From the NCBI GenBank assembly GCA_965243165.1, contig OZ251535.1, positions 1,550,001 through 1,614,000 on the forward strand: a DNA stretch of 64,000 bases, written 5' to 3'. Position 1 is the first letter of the stretch. Every line of letters starts with the position of its first letter. Made by a program: the position numbers and the translations under genes. This stretch comes from CATQHD01 sp965243165 (lineage in GTDB: Bacteria; Actinomycetota; Acidimicrobiia; Spongiisociales; Spongiisociaceae). Positions 23,101 through 38,100 of the stretch are shown here, in pieces. Below the pieces are notes generated by a model. It saw nothing but the letters and a program-made list of their open reading frames with translations. It was not told the origin of the DNA and did no database searches.

Positions 23101-26100
23101 GTTCGTTGACGGTGGAGTCCGATGTAACGGTGTCGGTGTCGGTGGGGGCGGGCACGGCGGAGGCGTCTGATTATTCGATTCCGGCGGGTGAGGAGACCTT
23201 CGATGTGGTGATCGCGGCGGGTACGGGGTCGAAGTCGGGGGCCTTCACTTTGACCGCCAACACGGACAGTGTTGTTTCCGAGGTCGATGCTTTGGCCGTT
23301 TCGGGTACGGCTTCGGGCTTCACGGTGAACGGGGCGTCGTTGGCGGTCACCGAAACCGGGGCCGTCGATTTGTCCGTGGACGCCGACGGCGGGACTCAGG
23401 GCGGCCAGACTTCGATCGGGGAGGGGGTTTCCAACCGGACGGTGACGGTTGCGGCGTCGGTGTCGGGCGGGGGGACGGTGGAGGCCGAGACGGTGGTGTC
23501 GGTGTCGGTGGCGCGGGGTTCGGCGGAGGCGTCTGATTATTCGATTCCTTCCGGCGAGGAGACCTTCGATGTGACGATCGCGGCCGGCGCGTCGTCGGGG
23601 TCGGGGACTTTCACGCTCACCACGGCGGACGACAGCGCGGCGGCCGAGACGGACGCCCTGTCGATCACGGGCACTGTTACGGCGGCCGGCGTGTCGGTGA
23701 CCGAAGCGTCGTTGACGATCACCGACGACGACGCGGCGGTGATTGATCTGTCGGTAGACGCCGACAGCGGCGCGCAGGGCGCCCAGACTTCTATCGGCGA
23801 AGGGGTGTCTTCCCGGTCGGTGGAGGTTACGGCGGCGGTTGCGGGTTCGTTGACGGTGGAGGAAGACGTCACGGTGTCGGTGTCGGTGGGGGCCGGTACG
23901 GCGGAGGCGTCTGATTATTCGATCCCGGCGGGCGAGGAGACCTTCGATGTGGTGATCGCGGCGGGTACGGGGTCGAAGTCGGGGACGTTCCCGCTGACCA
24001 CCAACACCGACAGCCTGGTGGGCGAGCAGGATGTGTTGGCGGTCTCGGGTACGGCTTCGGGGTTCACGGTGAACGGGGCGTCTTTGACGATCGCCGAAAC
24101 CGGGACCGTCGATCTGTCGGTGGACGCCGACGGCGGAACCAACGGGAATCAGACGTCGGTCGCCGAGGGGGTGTCTTCCCGGACGGTTACGGTAACTGCG
24201 GCGGTGGCCGGCGGGGCGGCGGTGGAAGCCGAGACGACGGTTTCTGTGTCGGTGGCGCGGGGTACTGCGGAGTCCGGTGATTATTCGATTCCGGTTGGTG
24301 AGGAGTCGTTCGATGTAACGATTGCGGCGGGCGCCTCGTCGGGGTCGGGGACGTTCACGCTGACCGCCAACACCGACGCCGTGATATCCGAGGCGGATGT
24401 GTTGGCGGTCTCGGGTACGGCTTCGGGGTTCACGGTGAACGGGGCGTCTTTGACGATCACCGATACCGGTACGGTCGTTTTGTCGGTGGACGCCGACGGC
24501 GGAACCAACGGGAATCAGACGTCGATCGGGGAGGGGGTTTCCAACCGGACGGTGACGGTTTCGGCGGCGGTGTCGGGCGGGGGGACGGCGGAGGCCGAGA
24601 CGGTGGTGTCGGTGTCGGTGGCGCGGGGTTCGGCGGAGGCGTCTGATTATTCGATTCCTTCCGGTCAGGAGACCTTCGATGTAACGATTGCGGCCGGCGC
24701 GTCGTCGGGGTCGGGGACTTTCACGCTCACCACGGCGGATGACAGCGCGGCGGGTGAGTCAGACGCCCTGTCGATCACGGGATCGTCTAGGGCGGGGATA
24801 ACGGTCAACGCGACGTCGTTGACGATCACCGATGGCGACGCGGCGGTGATCGATCTGTCGGTGGACGCCGACGGCGGAACAAACGGGAATCAGACGTCGA
24901 TCGGGGAGGGGGTTTCCAACCGGTCGGTGACGGTTTCGGCGGCGGTGTCGGGCGGGGGGACGGCGGAGGCCGAGACGGTGGTGTCGGTGTCGGTGGGGGC
25001 GGGTACGGCGGAGGTGTCTGATTATTCGATCCCGGCCGGTCAGGAGACCTTCGATGTAACGATCGCGGCGGGCTCCTCGTCGGGGTCGGGGACGTTTACG
25101 CTCACTGCCAACACCGACAGTGTGATATCGGAGGCCGATGCTCTGGCCGTGGGCGGTACTGCTTCGGGGTTCACGGTGAACGGGGCGTCTTTGACGATCA
25201 CCGGCGCCGGGGCCGTCGATTTGTCGGTGGACGCCGACGGCGGAACGACCGGGGATCAGTCTTCTATCGGCGAGGGTGTGGCCGCCCGGTCGGTGACGGT
25301 TTCGGCGGCGGTGTCGGGCGGGGGGACGGCGGAGGCCGAGACGGTGGTGTCGGTGTCGGTGGGGGCGGGTACGGCGGAGGTGTCTGATTATTCGATCCCG
25401 GCCGGTCAGGAGACCTTCGATGTAACGATCGCGGCGGGCTCCTCGTCGGGGTCGGCGACGTTCACGCTCACCACCGCGGACGACAGCGTGGTCAATGAGA
25501 CGGACGCCCTGTCGATCACCGGTTCGTCCGGGGCGGGGGCAACGGTCAACTCGGCGTCGTTGACGGTTTCCGATGACGACGCGGCGGTGATCGATCTGTC
25601 GATAGACACCGACAGCGGCGCTCAGGGCAGCCAGACTTCTATCGCCGAAGGGGTGTCTTCTCGGTCGGTGACGGTTGCGGCGGCGGTTGCGGGCTCGTTG
25701 ACGGTGGAGGCGGCCGTAACGGTGTCGGTGTCGGTGGGGGCCGGTACGGCGGAGGTGTCCGATTATTCGATCCCGGCCGGCCAGGAGACCTTCGATGTGG
25801 TGATCGCGGCGGGTACGGGGTCGAAGTCGGGGACGTTTGCGCTGACCGCCAACACGGACAGCCTGGCGGGCGAGCAGGATGTGTTGGCGGTCTCGGGGAC
25901 TGCTTCGGGGTTCACGGTGAACGGGGCGTCTTTGAGGATCACCGACGGTGGGACCATCGATCTGTCGGTGGACGCCGACGGCGGTGCGCAGGGCGCCCAG
26001 ACTTCGATCGGGGAGGGGGTTTCCAACCGGACGGTTACGGTTGCGGCGGCGGTGTCGGGCGGGGGGACGGCGGAGGCCGAGACGGTGGTGTCGGTGTCGG

Positions 26101-29100
26101 TGGCGCGGGGCACGGCGGAGGCGTCTGATTATTCGATCCCGGCCGGCCAGGAGACCTTCGATATAACGATTGCGGCGGGCGCTTCGTCTGGGTCGGCGAC
26201 GTTCACGCTCACCACCAACACCGACAGCGTGATATCGGAGGCCGATGTTCTGTCCGTGGGCGGTTCTGCTTCGGGTTTCACAGTGAACGGGGCGTCGTTG
26301 ACGATCGCCGATACCGGTACGGTCGTTTTGTCGGTGGACGCCGACGGCGGAACAAACGGGAATCAGACGTCGATCGGGGAGGGGGTTTCCAACCGGACGG
26401 TTACGGTTGCGGCGGCGGTGTCGGGCGGGGGGACGGTGGAGGCCGAGACGGTGGTGTCGGTGTCGGTGGCGGCGGGTACGGCGGAGGCGTCTGATTATTC
26501 GATTCCGGCCGGCCAGGAGACCTTCGATGTGACGATTGCGGCGGGCGCGTCGTCTGGGTCGGCGACGTTCACGCTCACCACGGCGGACGACAGCGCGGCG
26601 GGCGAGTCGGACGCGTTGGACATCACGGGTTCCGTCTCGGCGGCGGTTTCGGTCACCCGGACGTCGTTGACGATCACCGACGGCGACAGCGTTCCGGCGA
26701 TCGATCTGTCGGTGGACGCCGACAGCGCTTCCGGCGTCCAGACTTCGATCGGTGAGGGCGTGTCTGCCAGGTCGGTGAAGATTACGGCAACGTTGGCGGG
26801 TTCGACGACCATGGAGTCGGCCACCACAGTGGGCGTAACGGTGGGGGCCGGCACCGCGGAGGCGTCCGATTATTCGATTCCGGTGGGTGAGGCGTCCTTC
26901 GATGTAACGATTGCGGCGGGTTCCTCGTCGGGGTCGGCAGCGTTCACGCTCACCACCAATACCGACAGTGTGATATCTGAGGTGGATGCTCTGGCTGTGG
27001 GCGGTTCTGCTTCGGGGTTCACGGTGAACGGGGCGTCGTTGACGATCGCCGATACCGGTACGGTCGTTTTGTCGGTGGACGCCGACAGCGGCGCTCAGGG
27101 CGCCCAGTCTTCGATCGGCGAGGGGGTTTCCAACCGGACGGTTACGGTTGCGGCGGCGGTGTCGGGCGGGGGGACGGCGGAGTCCGAAACGAGGGTGTCG
27201 GTGTCGGTGGCGCGGGGCACGGCGGAGGCGTCTGATTATTCGATCCCGGCCGGCCAGGAGACCTTCGATGTAACGATCGCGGCGGGTTCGTCGTCGGGGT
27301 CGGGGACGTTCACGCTCACCACAACGGACGACAGTGTGGTGTCGGAGTCTGACGCCTTGTCGATCACCGGTTCGTCCGGGGCGGGGATCACCGTCAACTC
27401 GGCATCGTTGACGGTTTCCGATGACGACGCGGCGGTGATCGATCTGTCGGTGGACGCCGACAGCGGCGCTCAGGGCGGCCAGACTTCTATCGTCGAAGGT
27501 GTGTCGAGCCGGTCGGTGAAGGTAACGGCGGCGGTTGCGGGCTCGTTGACCGTGGAGTCCGCCGTAACGGTGTCGGTGTCGGTGGCGCGGGGCACGGCGG
27601 AGGCGTCTGATTATTCGATCCCGGCCGGTGAAGAGTCCTTCGACGTAGTTATTGCGGCGGGTACCGGGTCGACGTCGGGGACGTTCCCTCTGACCACCAA
27701 CACCGACAGCCTGGCGGGCGAGCAGGATGTGTTGGCCGTCTCGGGCACTGCTTCGGGGTTCACGGTGAACGGGGCGTCTTTGGCGATCACCGACGTCGGG
27801 ACCATCGATCTGTCGGTGGACGCCGACAGCGGTGCGCAGGGCAGCCAGACGTCGATCGGGGAGGGGATTTCCAACCGGACGGTTACGGTTTCGGCGGCGG
27901 TGTCGGGCGGCGCCGCGGTGGAGGCCGAGACCACGGTGTCGGTGTCGGTGGCGGCGGGTACTGCGGAGTCCGGTGATTATTTGATTCCTTCCGGTCAGGA
28001 GTCCTTCGATGTAACGATCGCAGCGGGCGCGTCGTCGGGGTCGGGGACTTTCACGTTGACCACCAACACCGACGCCGTGATTTCCGAGGTGGATGTGTTG
28101 GCGGTCTCGGGTACGGCTTCGGGGTTCACGGTCAACGCGGCCTCGTTGACGATCGCCGACGCCGGGGCCATCGATCTGTCGGTGGACGCCGACAGCGGTG
28201 CGCAGGGCAGCCAGACGTCGATCGGGGAGGGGATTTCCAACCGGACGGTTACGGTTTCGGCGGCGGTGTCGGGCGGGGGGACGGTGGAGGCCGAGACGGT
28301 GGTGTCGGTGTCGGTGGCGCGGGGCACGGCGGAGGCGTCTGATTATTCGATTCCGGTGGGTGAGGAGTCGTTCGATGTAACGATCGCGGCGGGCGGGTCG
28401 TCGGTGTCGGGGACGTTCTCTCTGTCTACGACGGACGATGATTTGGCGGGCGAGTCGGATGCCCTGTCGATCACCGGTTCGTCCGGGGCGGGGATCACCG
28501 TCAACCCGGCGTCGTTGACGATCACCGACGGGGACAGCCTTCCGGCGATCGATCTGTCGGTGGACGCCGACAGCGGGGCGACCGGGGATCAGACTTCGAT
28601 CTCCGAAGGCGTGTCTGCTCGGTCGGTGAAGGTAACGGCGGCGGTGTCCGGTGCGACGACCATGGAGTCGGCCACCGCGGTGAGGGTCACGGTGGGGGCC
28701 GGCACGGCGGAGGCGTCTGATTATTCGATTCCTTCCGGCCAGGAGACCTTCGATGCAACGATCGCGGCGGGGGCTTCGTCGGGGTCGGGGACGTTCACGT
28801 TCACCGCCAATACCGACAGTGTGATATCGGAGGCCGACGTTCTGTCCGTGGGCGGCTCTGCTTCGGGGTTCACGGTGAACGGGGCGTCTTTGACGATCAC
28901 CGGCGCCGGGGCCGTCGATTTGTCGGTGGACGCCGACGGCGGCGCTCAGGGCGGCCAGACGTCGATCGGGGAGGGGATTTCCAACCGGACGGTTACGGTT
29001 GCGGCGGCGGTGTCGGGCGGGGGGACGGCGGAGACCGAAACGACGGTGTCGGTGTCGGTGGCGCGGGGTACGGCGGAGGCGTCTGATTATTCGATTCCTT

Positions 29101-32100
29101 CCGGCCAAGAGACCTTCGATGCAACGATCGCGGCGGGGGCGTCGTCGGGGTCGGGGACATTCACGCTCACCACGGCGGACGACAGTTTGGCGTCCGAGAC
29201 GGACGCCCTGTCGATCACCGGTTCGTCCGGGGCGGGGACAACGGTCAACCCGGCGTCGTTGACGATCTCCGACGACGACGCGACGGTGATAGATCTGTCG
29301 GTGGACGCCGACGGCGGCGCTCAGGGCGACCAGACGTCGATCGCCGAAGGCGTGTCAGCCAGGTCGGTGAAGGTAACGGCCGCGGTTGCGGGTTCGTTGA
29401 CCCTGGAGTCCGCCGCAACGGTTTCGGTGTCGGTGGGGGCCGGCACGGCGGAGGCGTCTGATTATTCGATCCCCGACGGCGAAGAGACGTTTGATGTGAC
29501 TATCGGGGCGGGCGCCGGTTCGAGGTCGGGTGCGTTCTCGCTCACCACGGTGGACGACAACACGGCGGGAGAAACCGATGTCCTGGCGGTCAGCGGTGCG
29601 TCGGGTTCGTTGACGGTGAACGGGGCTTCACTGACGATCGACGACGGGGATACAGCGGACACGGTCGATTTGAGCGTGGACAAAGGCAGCGTGCAAGAGG
29701 GAACGAGCGAGACGATTGCGGTTACCGCGACCCTGGGCGGCTCGCTGGTGTTGGAAGGCGCGGCTTTGACGGTGCCGGTGGTCGTCGAGGACGGTTCCAC
29801 CAACGGATCCGATGATTTTTCAGCGTTGCCTTCGAGCTTCGATGCGGTGATAGCCGCCGGGCAGAGAAGCGGTTCCGGTTCGTTCACACTGGCTGCATCG
29901 CTGGACACCGCGCCGGGAGAGAACGAAGCAGTCTTGGTGGCTGGCGGGTCTCTGGCGGGCTACACGATCAATTCGGCGGCGGTGTCGATCACGGACGCGT
30001 CGACGCATGTCCTGTCTCTGGGGTCTCCGGTTACGGTCAACCTGACTGTGGACGCCGACCCGGCGGCGGGCCGTCAGACCTCGCTGGCCGAGGGGGTAAC
30101 GAGCCGGGAGGTAACGGTAACGGCGGCGGTCAACGGCGGCGGTCAACTCGATGCTGATGCGGTCATCTCGGTGTCGGTGGGGGCCGGTACGGCGGAGGCG
30201 TCTGATTATTCGATCCCGGCCGGCGAGGAGTCGTTCGATATAACGATTGCGGACGGTTCGTCCAGCGGTTCGGGGACGTTCACGATAACCACCAACACCG
30301 ACAGTGTGACGGCGGAGGCGGACGCCCTGTCGATCACCGGTACGACCTCCGCGTCGGGCTTCACGATCAATTCGGCGTCGTTGACGATCGGCGACTCGGG
30401 TACGGTGGCCCTGTCGGTGGACGCCGACGGCGGAACCCAAGGCGCCCAGACTTCGATAGGGGAAGGGGTGTCGAACCGGTCTGTGACGGTAACGGCGGCG
30501 GTGAGCGGGGCAACGGTGGAGGGAGATACGACGATTTCGGTGTCGGTGGGCGCCGGCACGGCGGAGGCCGGTGATTATTCGATCCCGGCCGGCCAAGAGA
30601 CCTTCGATGTAACGATCTCGGCGGGCGGTTCGTCGGGATCCGGTACGTTCCCGCTGTCCACGGTGGACGACAAGGTGTTGGCCGAAACAGACGCCCTGTC
30701 GATCAGCGGTTCGAGCTCCTTCTCGGGCCTTGCGATCAACTCGGCACCGCTGGAGATCGAAGACGCGGACACGGTGATAGCCCTGTCGGTGGACGCCGAC
30801 GGCGGAACCCAAGGCGCCCAGACTTCGATCGGAGAGGGTGTAACGGGCCGGACGGTGACCGTTGCCGCTTCTGTCCCCGGCGGCGGAACGGCGGAGTCGG
30901 AGACGACGGTGTCGGTGTCGGTGGCGCGGGGTACGGCGGAGGCGTCTGATTATTCGATTCCTTCCGGCCAAGAGTCGTTCGACATAACGATTGCGGCGGG
31001 GGCGTCTTCGGGGTCGGGGACGTTCACCTTGACCACCAATACGGACAGCGTGACGGCCGAGGCTGATGCGCTGGCGGTAACGGGCGCGTCCTCGGGCTTC
31101 ACGGTCGATTCGGCGTCGTTGACGATCGGCGACTCGGGTACGGTGGATCTGTCGGTGGACGCCGACGGCGGAACGATCGGGGATCAGACTTCGATCGGGG
31201 AGGGGATTTCCAACCGGACGGTGACGGTTGCGGCGGCGGTGGCCGGCGGGGCAACGGTGGAAGCGAACACGACCATCTCGGTAACCGTGGCCGCCGGCGC
31301 GGCCGAGGCGTCTGATTATTCGATTCCTTCCGGCCAAGAGTCGTTCGATATAACGATTGCGGCGGGGGCGTCTTCGGGGTCGGGGACGTTCACCCTGAAT
31401 ACGGTGAACGACAACGTGACGGCCGAGACCGACGCCCTCTCGATCACAGGCAGCACCGCCGCGGCCGGGCTGGCGGTCAACTCGGCGTCGCTCACGATCG
31501 GCGATGACGACGCGGCGGTGATCGACCTGTCGGTCGATGTGGACGCAAGCGACCCAGGCGATCAGAACAGGATGGCCGAGGGTATATCGAACCGGACGGT
31601 GAAGGTCACCGCGACGGTGGCCGGCTCGTTGACCGTCGAGGCGGCGGCCGCAGTTTCGGTGTCGGTGGAAGCCGGTACTGCCGAGGCGGCTGATTTTTCG
31701 ATTCCTCCGGGTGAGGAGTCGTTCGTTGTAACGATCACGGCGGGGTCGGCTTCAGGATCGGGCGCCTTCACGCTTTCCACGGCCGCCGACACGGTGAAGG
31801 CCGAGACGGATGCCCTGTCGATCAGCGGTACGGCCTCGGGATTCACCGTCAACGGCGCCTCGTTGACGATCGTCGATTCGAACACGGTCGCTCTGTCGGT
31901 CGACGCCGACCCCGGCGTGAACGGGGATCAGAACTCGCTCGGCGAAGGGATAACCGACCGCACCGTAACGGTTACCGCGGCGGTGCCGGGCGGAGGAACG
32001 GTGGAATCCAACACCACCGTTTCGGTGTCGGTGAGCTCCGGCAGTGCGGAGTCCTCCGACTATTCGATTCCTTCGGGCGAGGAGTCGTTCGATGTAACGA

Positions 32101-35100
32101 TTGCGGCGGGCTCTTCTTCGGGGTCGGGGACGTTCACCTTGACCACCAATACGGACAGCGTGGCGGCCGAGACGGATGTGTTGTCGATCACGGGCTCGGC
32201 CTCTGGTTTCACCGTCGAAGAGGCGAAGTTGACCATCGTCGATTCGGGTCAGGTGAATCTGTCGGTGGACGCCGACGGCGGAACTTCGGGCGCTCAAACC
32301 TCGGTCGGAGAGGGGGTGTCTGCCCGGACGGTGACGGTTACCGCGGCGGTGGCGGGCGGCGAGACGGTGGAGGGCAGCACGACCATATCGGTCACCGTGG
32401 GCGCCGATACGGCCGAGGCGTCGGACTATTCGATCCCACAGGGCGAAGAGGACTTCGATGTGGTCATCGCGGCGGGCGGATCCTCGGCGTCGGGGACCTT
32501 CACGCTGTCCACGACCGACGACAGCGTGGTGGGCGAGGCGGACGCCCTGTCGATCAGCGGCTCGGCCGCGGCGGCGGGGCTGACGATCACCTCGGCCTCG
32601 CTGGAGATCACCGATTCCGATACGGCGTCCATCGACCTGTCCGTGGACGCGGACAGCGCGGCGGGGGTTCAGACCTCCATAGGCGAAGGTGTAACCAACC
32701 GGACGGTGACCGTAACCGCCGAGGTGGCCGCCTCTCTGACCGTCGAGGCCGATACCACGGTCAGGGTGTCGGTAGGGGCGGGCACCGCGGAGGCCGGTGA
32801 TTATTCGATCCCGTCCAATCAAGATTCCTTCGACGTGGTGATCGCGGCCGGAACAGGATCGAAGTCGGGCGCGTTCCCGCTCACCACCAACACCGACTCC
32901 GTAGTGGCCGAAACCGACGCGCTGGCGGTCGGCGGCGCGGCGCCGGGGTTCACGGTCAACGGAGCGTCGTTGACGATCACCGACTCCGGAACGATCGACC
33001 TGTCGGTAGACGCCGACCCCGACGCGAACGGGGCGCAGACCTCGATCGGCGAGGGCGTGTCAGCCCGGCAGGTGACGGTTACCGCCTCGGTGTCGGGCGG
33101 GGGAACCGTGGAGTCCGACACCACCATTTCGGTCAGCGTGACGGCCGGCGACGCGGAAGCGTCCGACTACACGATTCCTTCCGGCGGGGAGACCTTCGAT
33201 GTGGTGATCGCGGCGAATACGGGGTCGAAGTCGGGAACCTTCACGCTGACGACGGAGGACGATGATGCGGCGGGCGAAACGGACGATGAGCTGTCGATCG
33301 GCGGTTCCGCCGCCGCGGACGGTCTCACCGTCAATTCGGCGTCGCTCGAGATCACCGATTCCGACTCGACCGTCGAGCTGTCCGTGGACGTCGACAGCAA
33401 CGCGGAAGGGGATCAGAACTCGCTCGGCGAAGGGGTAACCGACCGGTCCGTGAAGGTGACCGCGAAGGTGCCCGGAGGCGGAACGGTCGAGGCCGAAACA
33501 ACGGTTTCGGTGACGGTGGCGGCGGGCACCGCGGAAGGATCTGATTATGTGATTCCGGACGGCGAAGAATCGTTCGACGCGGTGATCGCCGCGGGTGCGT
33601 CGTCGGCGTCGGGCGCCTTCACGTTGACGACCCATACCGACAATGTGGTGGCCGAGGAGGACGCGTTGTCGATCACCGGTTCGGCGTCCGGTTTCACGGT
33701 CGGCTCGGCGTCTCTGACCATCACCGGCAACGGAACCATCGCCTTGTCGGTCGACGCCGACCCCGACGCGAACGGAGACCAGGACTCGATCGGTGAGGGT
33801 GTATCTGCCCGGACGGTGACGGTGACGGCGGCCGCCCCCGGCGGCGTCGTCGAGGGGGACACCACGGTGTCGGTGTCGGTGGGGGCGGGCACGGCGCAGG
33901 CCGGTGATTATTCGATCCCGGACGGCGAGGAGACCTTCGGCATCGAGATCGCCGCGGGAGGTTCGTCGGGTTCGGGAACTTTCACCCTGTCCACCACGGA
34001 CGACGACGCGTCGGGCGAGACCGAGGCGCTGGCAATCACGGGTTCCGTCACGGCGGCGGGGGTAACGGTGAACTCCGCATCCCTGTCGATCACCGACGGA
34101 GACTCCCCCCCCTCGAAGATCAATCTGAGCCTCGACGATTCGGAGGTCTCCGAAGGCGAAAGCGAGGAGATCACGATCACCGCCGCCTTCCCCGACAACT
34201 TGGTGCTGTCGACCCAGGCAACGGTGGCGGTTGCGGTCACCGCCGACGGTTCCACCCAGGCCTCCGACTACACGGCCTCCCCGACCGGTTTCAACATCGT
34301 CATCCCGGCGGGCCAGAACTCCGCCCAGGGGTCCTTCACGCTGACCGCCAAAGACGACGACATCGCCGGAGAGAACGACCGGGTCGAAGTAACCGGGACC
34401 GCCGCGGGTTTCACTTTCAACGACCCGCTGCTGGTCAACATCGGGGACACCGACCCCGACCCGGACAGCATCCTGCTGAGCACCGACCGCAGCTCCGTGA
34501 ACGAGGGGGACGCCCGAACGGTAACGGTTACCGCCGCCTTCAACGGCGCCAAGTGGGCGGACAACACGATGGTGAAGATACAGGTGGCCGGCGGCACCGC
34601 CGAAGCGGACGATTTCACCGTGGACAAGCCGAGCTTCACGGTGACCATCAACAAGGAAACCCAGCAGGCCAGCGGCGCCTTCCGGTTGACCGCCAGCCAA
34701 GACGAGGTGACCGGAGAAGGCCAGGAGTCGGTCCGCATCACCGGCGAAGACGTGGGCGGCAAGTTCAGCGTCGGCGCCGCCAGCGTGCGGATAGTGGACG
34801 CCTCGGTGTCCTCTCCGCCGATAGTGATCAATCCCCCGCCTCCCCCGCGTGTGACTCTGCCTCCTGAGCCCAAGTCGCCCGGCCAAGAGCAACCGATCGG
34901 GCCAGGACCCGATGATCCGGGCGGTCCTGGACCTGGCGGCCCGGGCGGTCCTGGACCGAGTGATCCGGGCGGTCCTGGACCTGGCGGCCCGGGCGGTCCT
35001 GGACCGAGTGATCCGGGCGGTCCTGGACCTGGCGGCCCGGGCGGTCCTGGACCGAGTGATCCGGGCGGTCCTGGACCCGGCGATCCGGGCGGTCCTGGAC

Positions 35101-38100
35101 CCGGTGGTCCGGGCGGTCCTGGGCCGGGCGATCCGGGCGGTCCTGGACCCGGTGGTCCGGGCGGACCGGGCGGTCCCGGCGGACCTGTCAGCGCCCTGTC
35201 TTCAGACGCCGGCCTGAAGAGCCTGGCCGTCGCCCCCGGCGTGCTCAGCCCCGCCTTCACCTCGAACGGCCTCTCCTACACCACCGAGGTCTCCACCAAC
35301 TTGTGGACCATGCGGGTGCGGGCGGTGCCCAACGACCCGAACGCGGTCGTCAGGATCGACGGGAAGGTCGCGTCCGGCAGCCACAACACCACGATCGGGA
35401 CCGGCGACGCGACGATATCGGTGCTGGTTACCGCCCAGGACGGCATTACCACCCGCACCTACCGGATAGCGGTGGGGAGGGGCACCGGGGCCGGCTTCGC
35501 CGACCGGCTGTCCACCATGACGGCCTGCATGGGCCCCGCCCTGCATCGGTACGGCTTCAAGGACGTCGAGGGTTGGTTCTCCGAGCAGGACATCAACTGC
35601 ATCGGCCACTACGGCATCACCCTGGGCCGCACCCCGACCCGTTACTCGCCCGACGAGGTCGTCGCCCGCTGGCAGATGGCCCTGTTCCTGTACCGGGCGG
35701 CCGTCCCGGCGGGCATCGACCTGCCCGACCCGCAGGATCAGGGTTTCACCGACATTTCCGACCGCTCCGAACGCGACCGCGAGGCGATCAACATGGTGGC
35801 CCAGCTGGGGATCATGCCCGGCCAGGGCGACGAGTTCGACCCGCACGGCGCCATCTCGCGGGCCGACATGGCCCTCATGCTGGACACCTTCCTGGGTCTG
35901 GTAACAGTGGGCGAAGGCGGCGTCGACAGGGACAGCGTCAACCCCGACCCCACCCTGTTCACCGATATCGACGGCCTCTCCGACCGGCAGCAGCTGGCGA
36001 TCAGGCGCATATTCGAGATGGGCGTGACCCGGGGCGCTTCCACCACCGCCTTCAAACCCGCCAACGACGTCACCAGGGCGCAGATGGCCCAGTTCATCGC
36101 CCGCACCTTGGACCACACCATCGCCCGCCCCAAGGGCATAACCATCCAGATCGACCCGTCCACCATCGCGGGCGGCCGGGTGGACGCGGTGGTGTCGATC
36201 CGGACCGACTCCTTCAGCCCGGTGGAATCGGCCAAGGTGGACCTGTTCACCGCCGCCGACCAGAACGCCGCCTTCGCCGACGACGGAACCTGCGCCGCCG
36301 CCCGGGTAACCAAAGCCGGCCCCGGCGCCCAAGCCTGCACCATCGACCGCAGCGACCCGGCCACCGGCCCCACCGGTGACGCCAGGGTCAACGTCCCCCG
36401 TTCGGTCGGAACCACCATCTGGGCTTGGGCAGGCGCCCTAGACGACTCCCTGACCGACAGCACCAAATCCGCCAAGCTGACTTTCTGACAGCCGACCCCC
36501 CGGCTCATGAGGGTTGACCTTCCGGCGAAGGCGTCCCCGCGGCGGATGCGGTTGCTTGCAACACCTGGTGCGGGTGTGGAGCGACTCGCCCGCCGGGCCT
36601 CTTCCCCGCCCGGGGAGGATGCGCAGGATTCGGTCCTGGGCGATCTGGGTTTGAACGCCGCTGCTGCCGGCGAGGAGTCTTCTCATCCGTTCGAGGGCTT
36701 TGGGGGAAGCGAGGCCCGATTGTGTGAGTTTGTGCTGGCAGGCTGGGCCGCAGTTGGGTGAGGTCGGCGTGGAGGCGGTTGATGTCGGCGGTTTTGGAAG
36801 CGACGAGTTCCCGCCGGTAGACGACGAGGGCTCGTAGGTCTTCGATCTGGCCTTGCGGCCGGGGCGGGGGAAGGTTGTCCTCGCGGAGAGCAACGCGGGC
36901 GACGACGAGAGCGTCGGTGTGGTCGGTTTTCTGGCGGGTGCGTTGCCGCTTCCGTCCTTGGGCGGACATGATTGCCCGAGGTTGTTCCTGGGCAACCCTG
37001 GAGCTGCCCATCTAGCCCCGATAATTCACTTTCACGAGAGTGGGGCGGGCAGATGAAAGCGCTCGCATCCCTTCCGACCTGGGACGACACAGGGAAATAC
37101 TTTCTGATCAGATAGGGGCATTCACCAACCGGTGAGGGCCGCTGCTTCGGGGTCTGGGATGTACAAGCTGTTGAACCGGCGCGGACGGCGGCCCGCCCTG
37201 CGGGGACATGGATAATCGGGGCTAGATGAGTAGTTCCAAGGGATTGAGGGTTGTGCACATCCCTGTTCGAGCCGCATACGCAGGCTCTTCCCCGGCAAGC
37301 CCCGGCCCGCGCAGGCCAAGCCGCCCGGTTTGTCACCCTCGTCCCCAGCGAGATGAGCATGTCGAACAATGCAAACCATCATCAACCGAGGTTCTTGTCA
37401 GGGTAACCTTGGAGCTACCCATCTAGACGATGCGGCGGTGGGAGGCCCAGTTGGCCAGCTCGTAACGGTTCGACAGCTGGAGTTTGCGCAGCACCGCCGA
37501 GACGTGGGATTCCACGGTCTTCACGCTGATGTGGAGCCGCCTGGCCACCTGCTTGTAGGGGTATCCCCTTGCGATCTGGCGGAGCACCTCCTTCTCGCGG
37601 GGGGTCAGCTGGTCGAGCTCCGGATCGGCCGCCGCCGGAACGTGGTCGGCGAAAGCGTCGAGCACGAAGCCGGCCAGCCGGGGGGAGAAGACCGCATCCC
37701 CGGCATGCACCCGCCGAATCGAGTCGGCCAGTTCGTCCGGCTTGATCGACTTCGTGACATACCCCCGGGCCCCCGCCCTGATCATGGCGATCACGTCCTC
37801 GGCCGCGTCCGACACGGAGAGGGCGAGGAACCGCACCTCGGGGCGGGTTTCCCGCACGTTCTCCAGGATGGCCAGCCCGCCGCCTCCGGGCATGTGGACA
37901 TCCACCAGCGCCACGTCGGGGGCTTCCCGCCGCAGGCGGTCGATGGCCTCGTCCACGTCCGCGGCGGCGCCGAGCAGGTCTATGTCCGGCCTGTCCTTCA
38001 GCTCTGCAGTCACCCCGGACAGGAAAAGCCGGTGGTCGTCGACGATGAACACTCGGATCACGGCTGCTCCCAGTCCAGATGGAGATGCACTTCGGTTCCT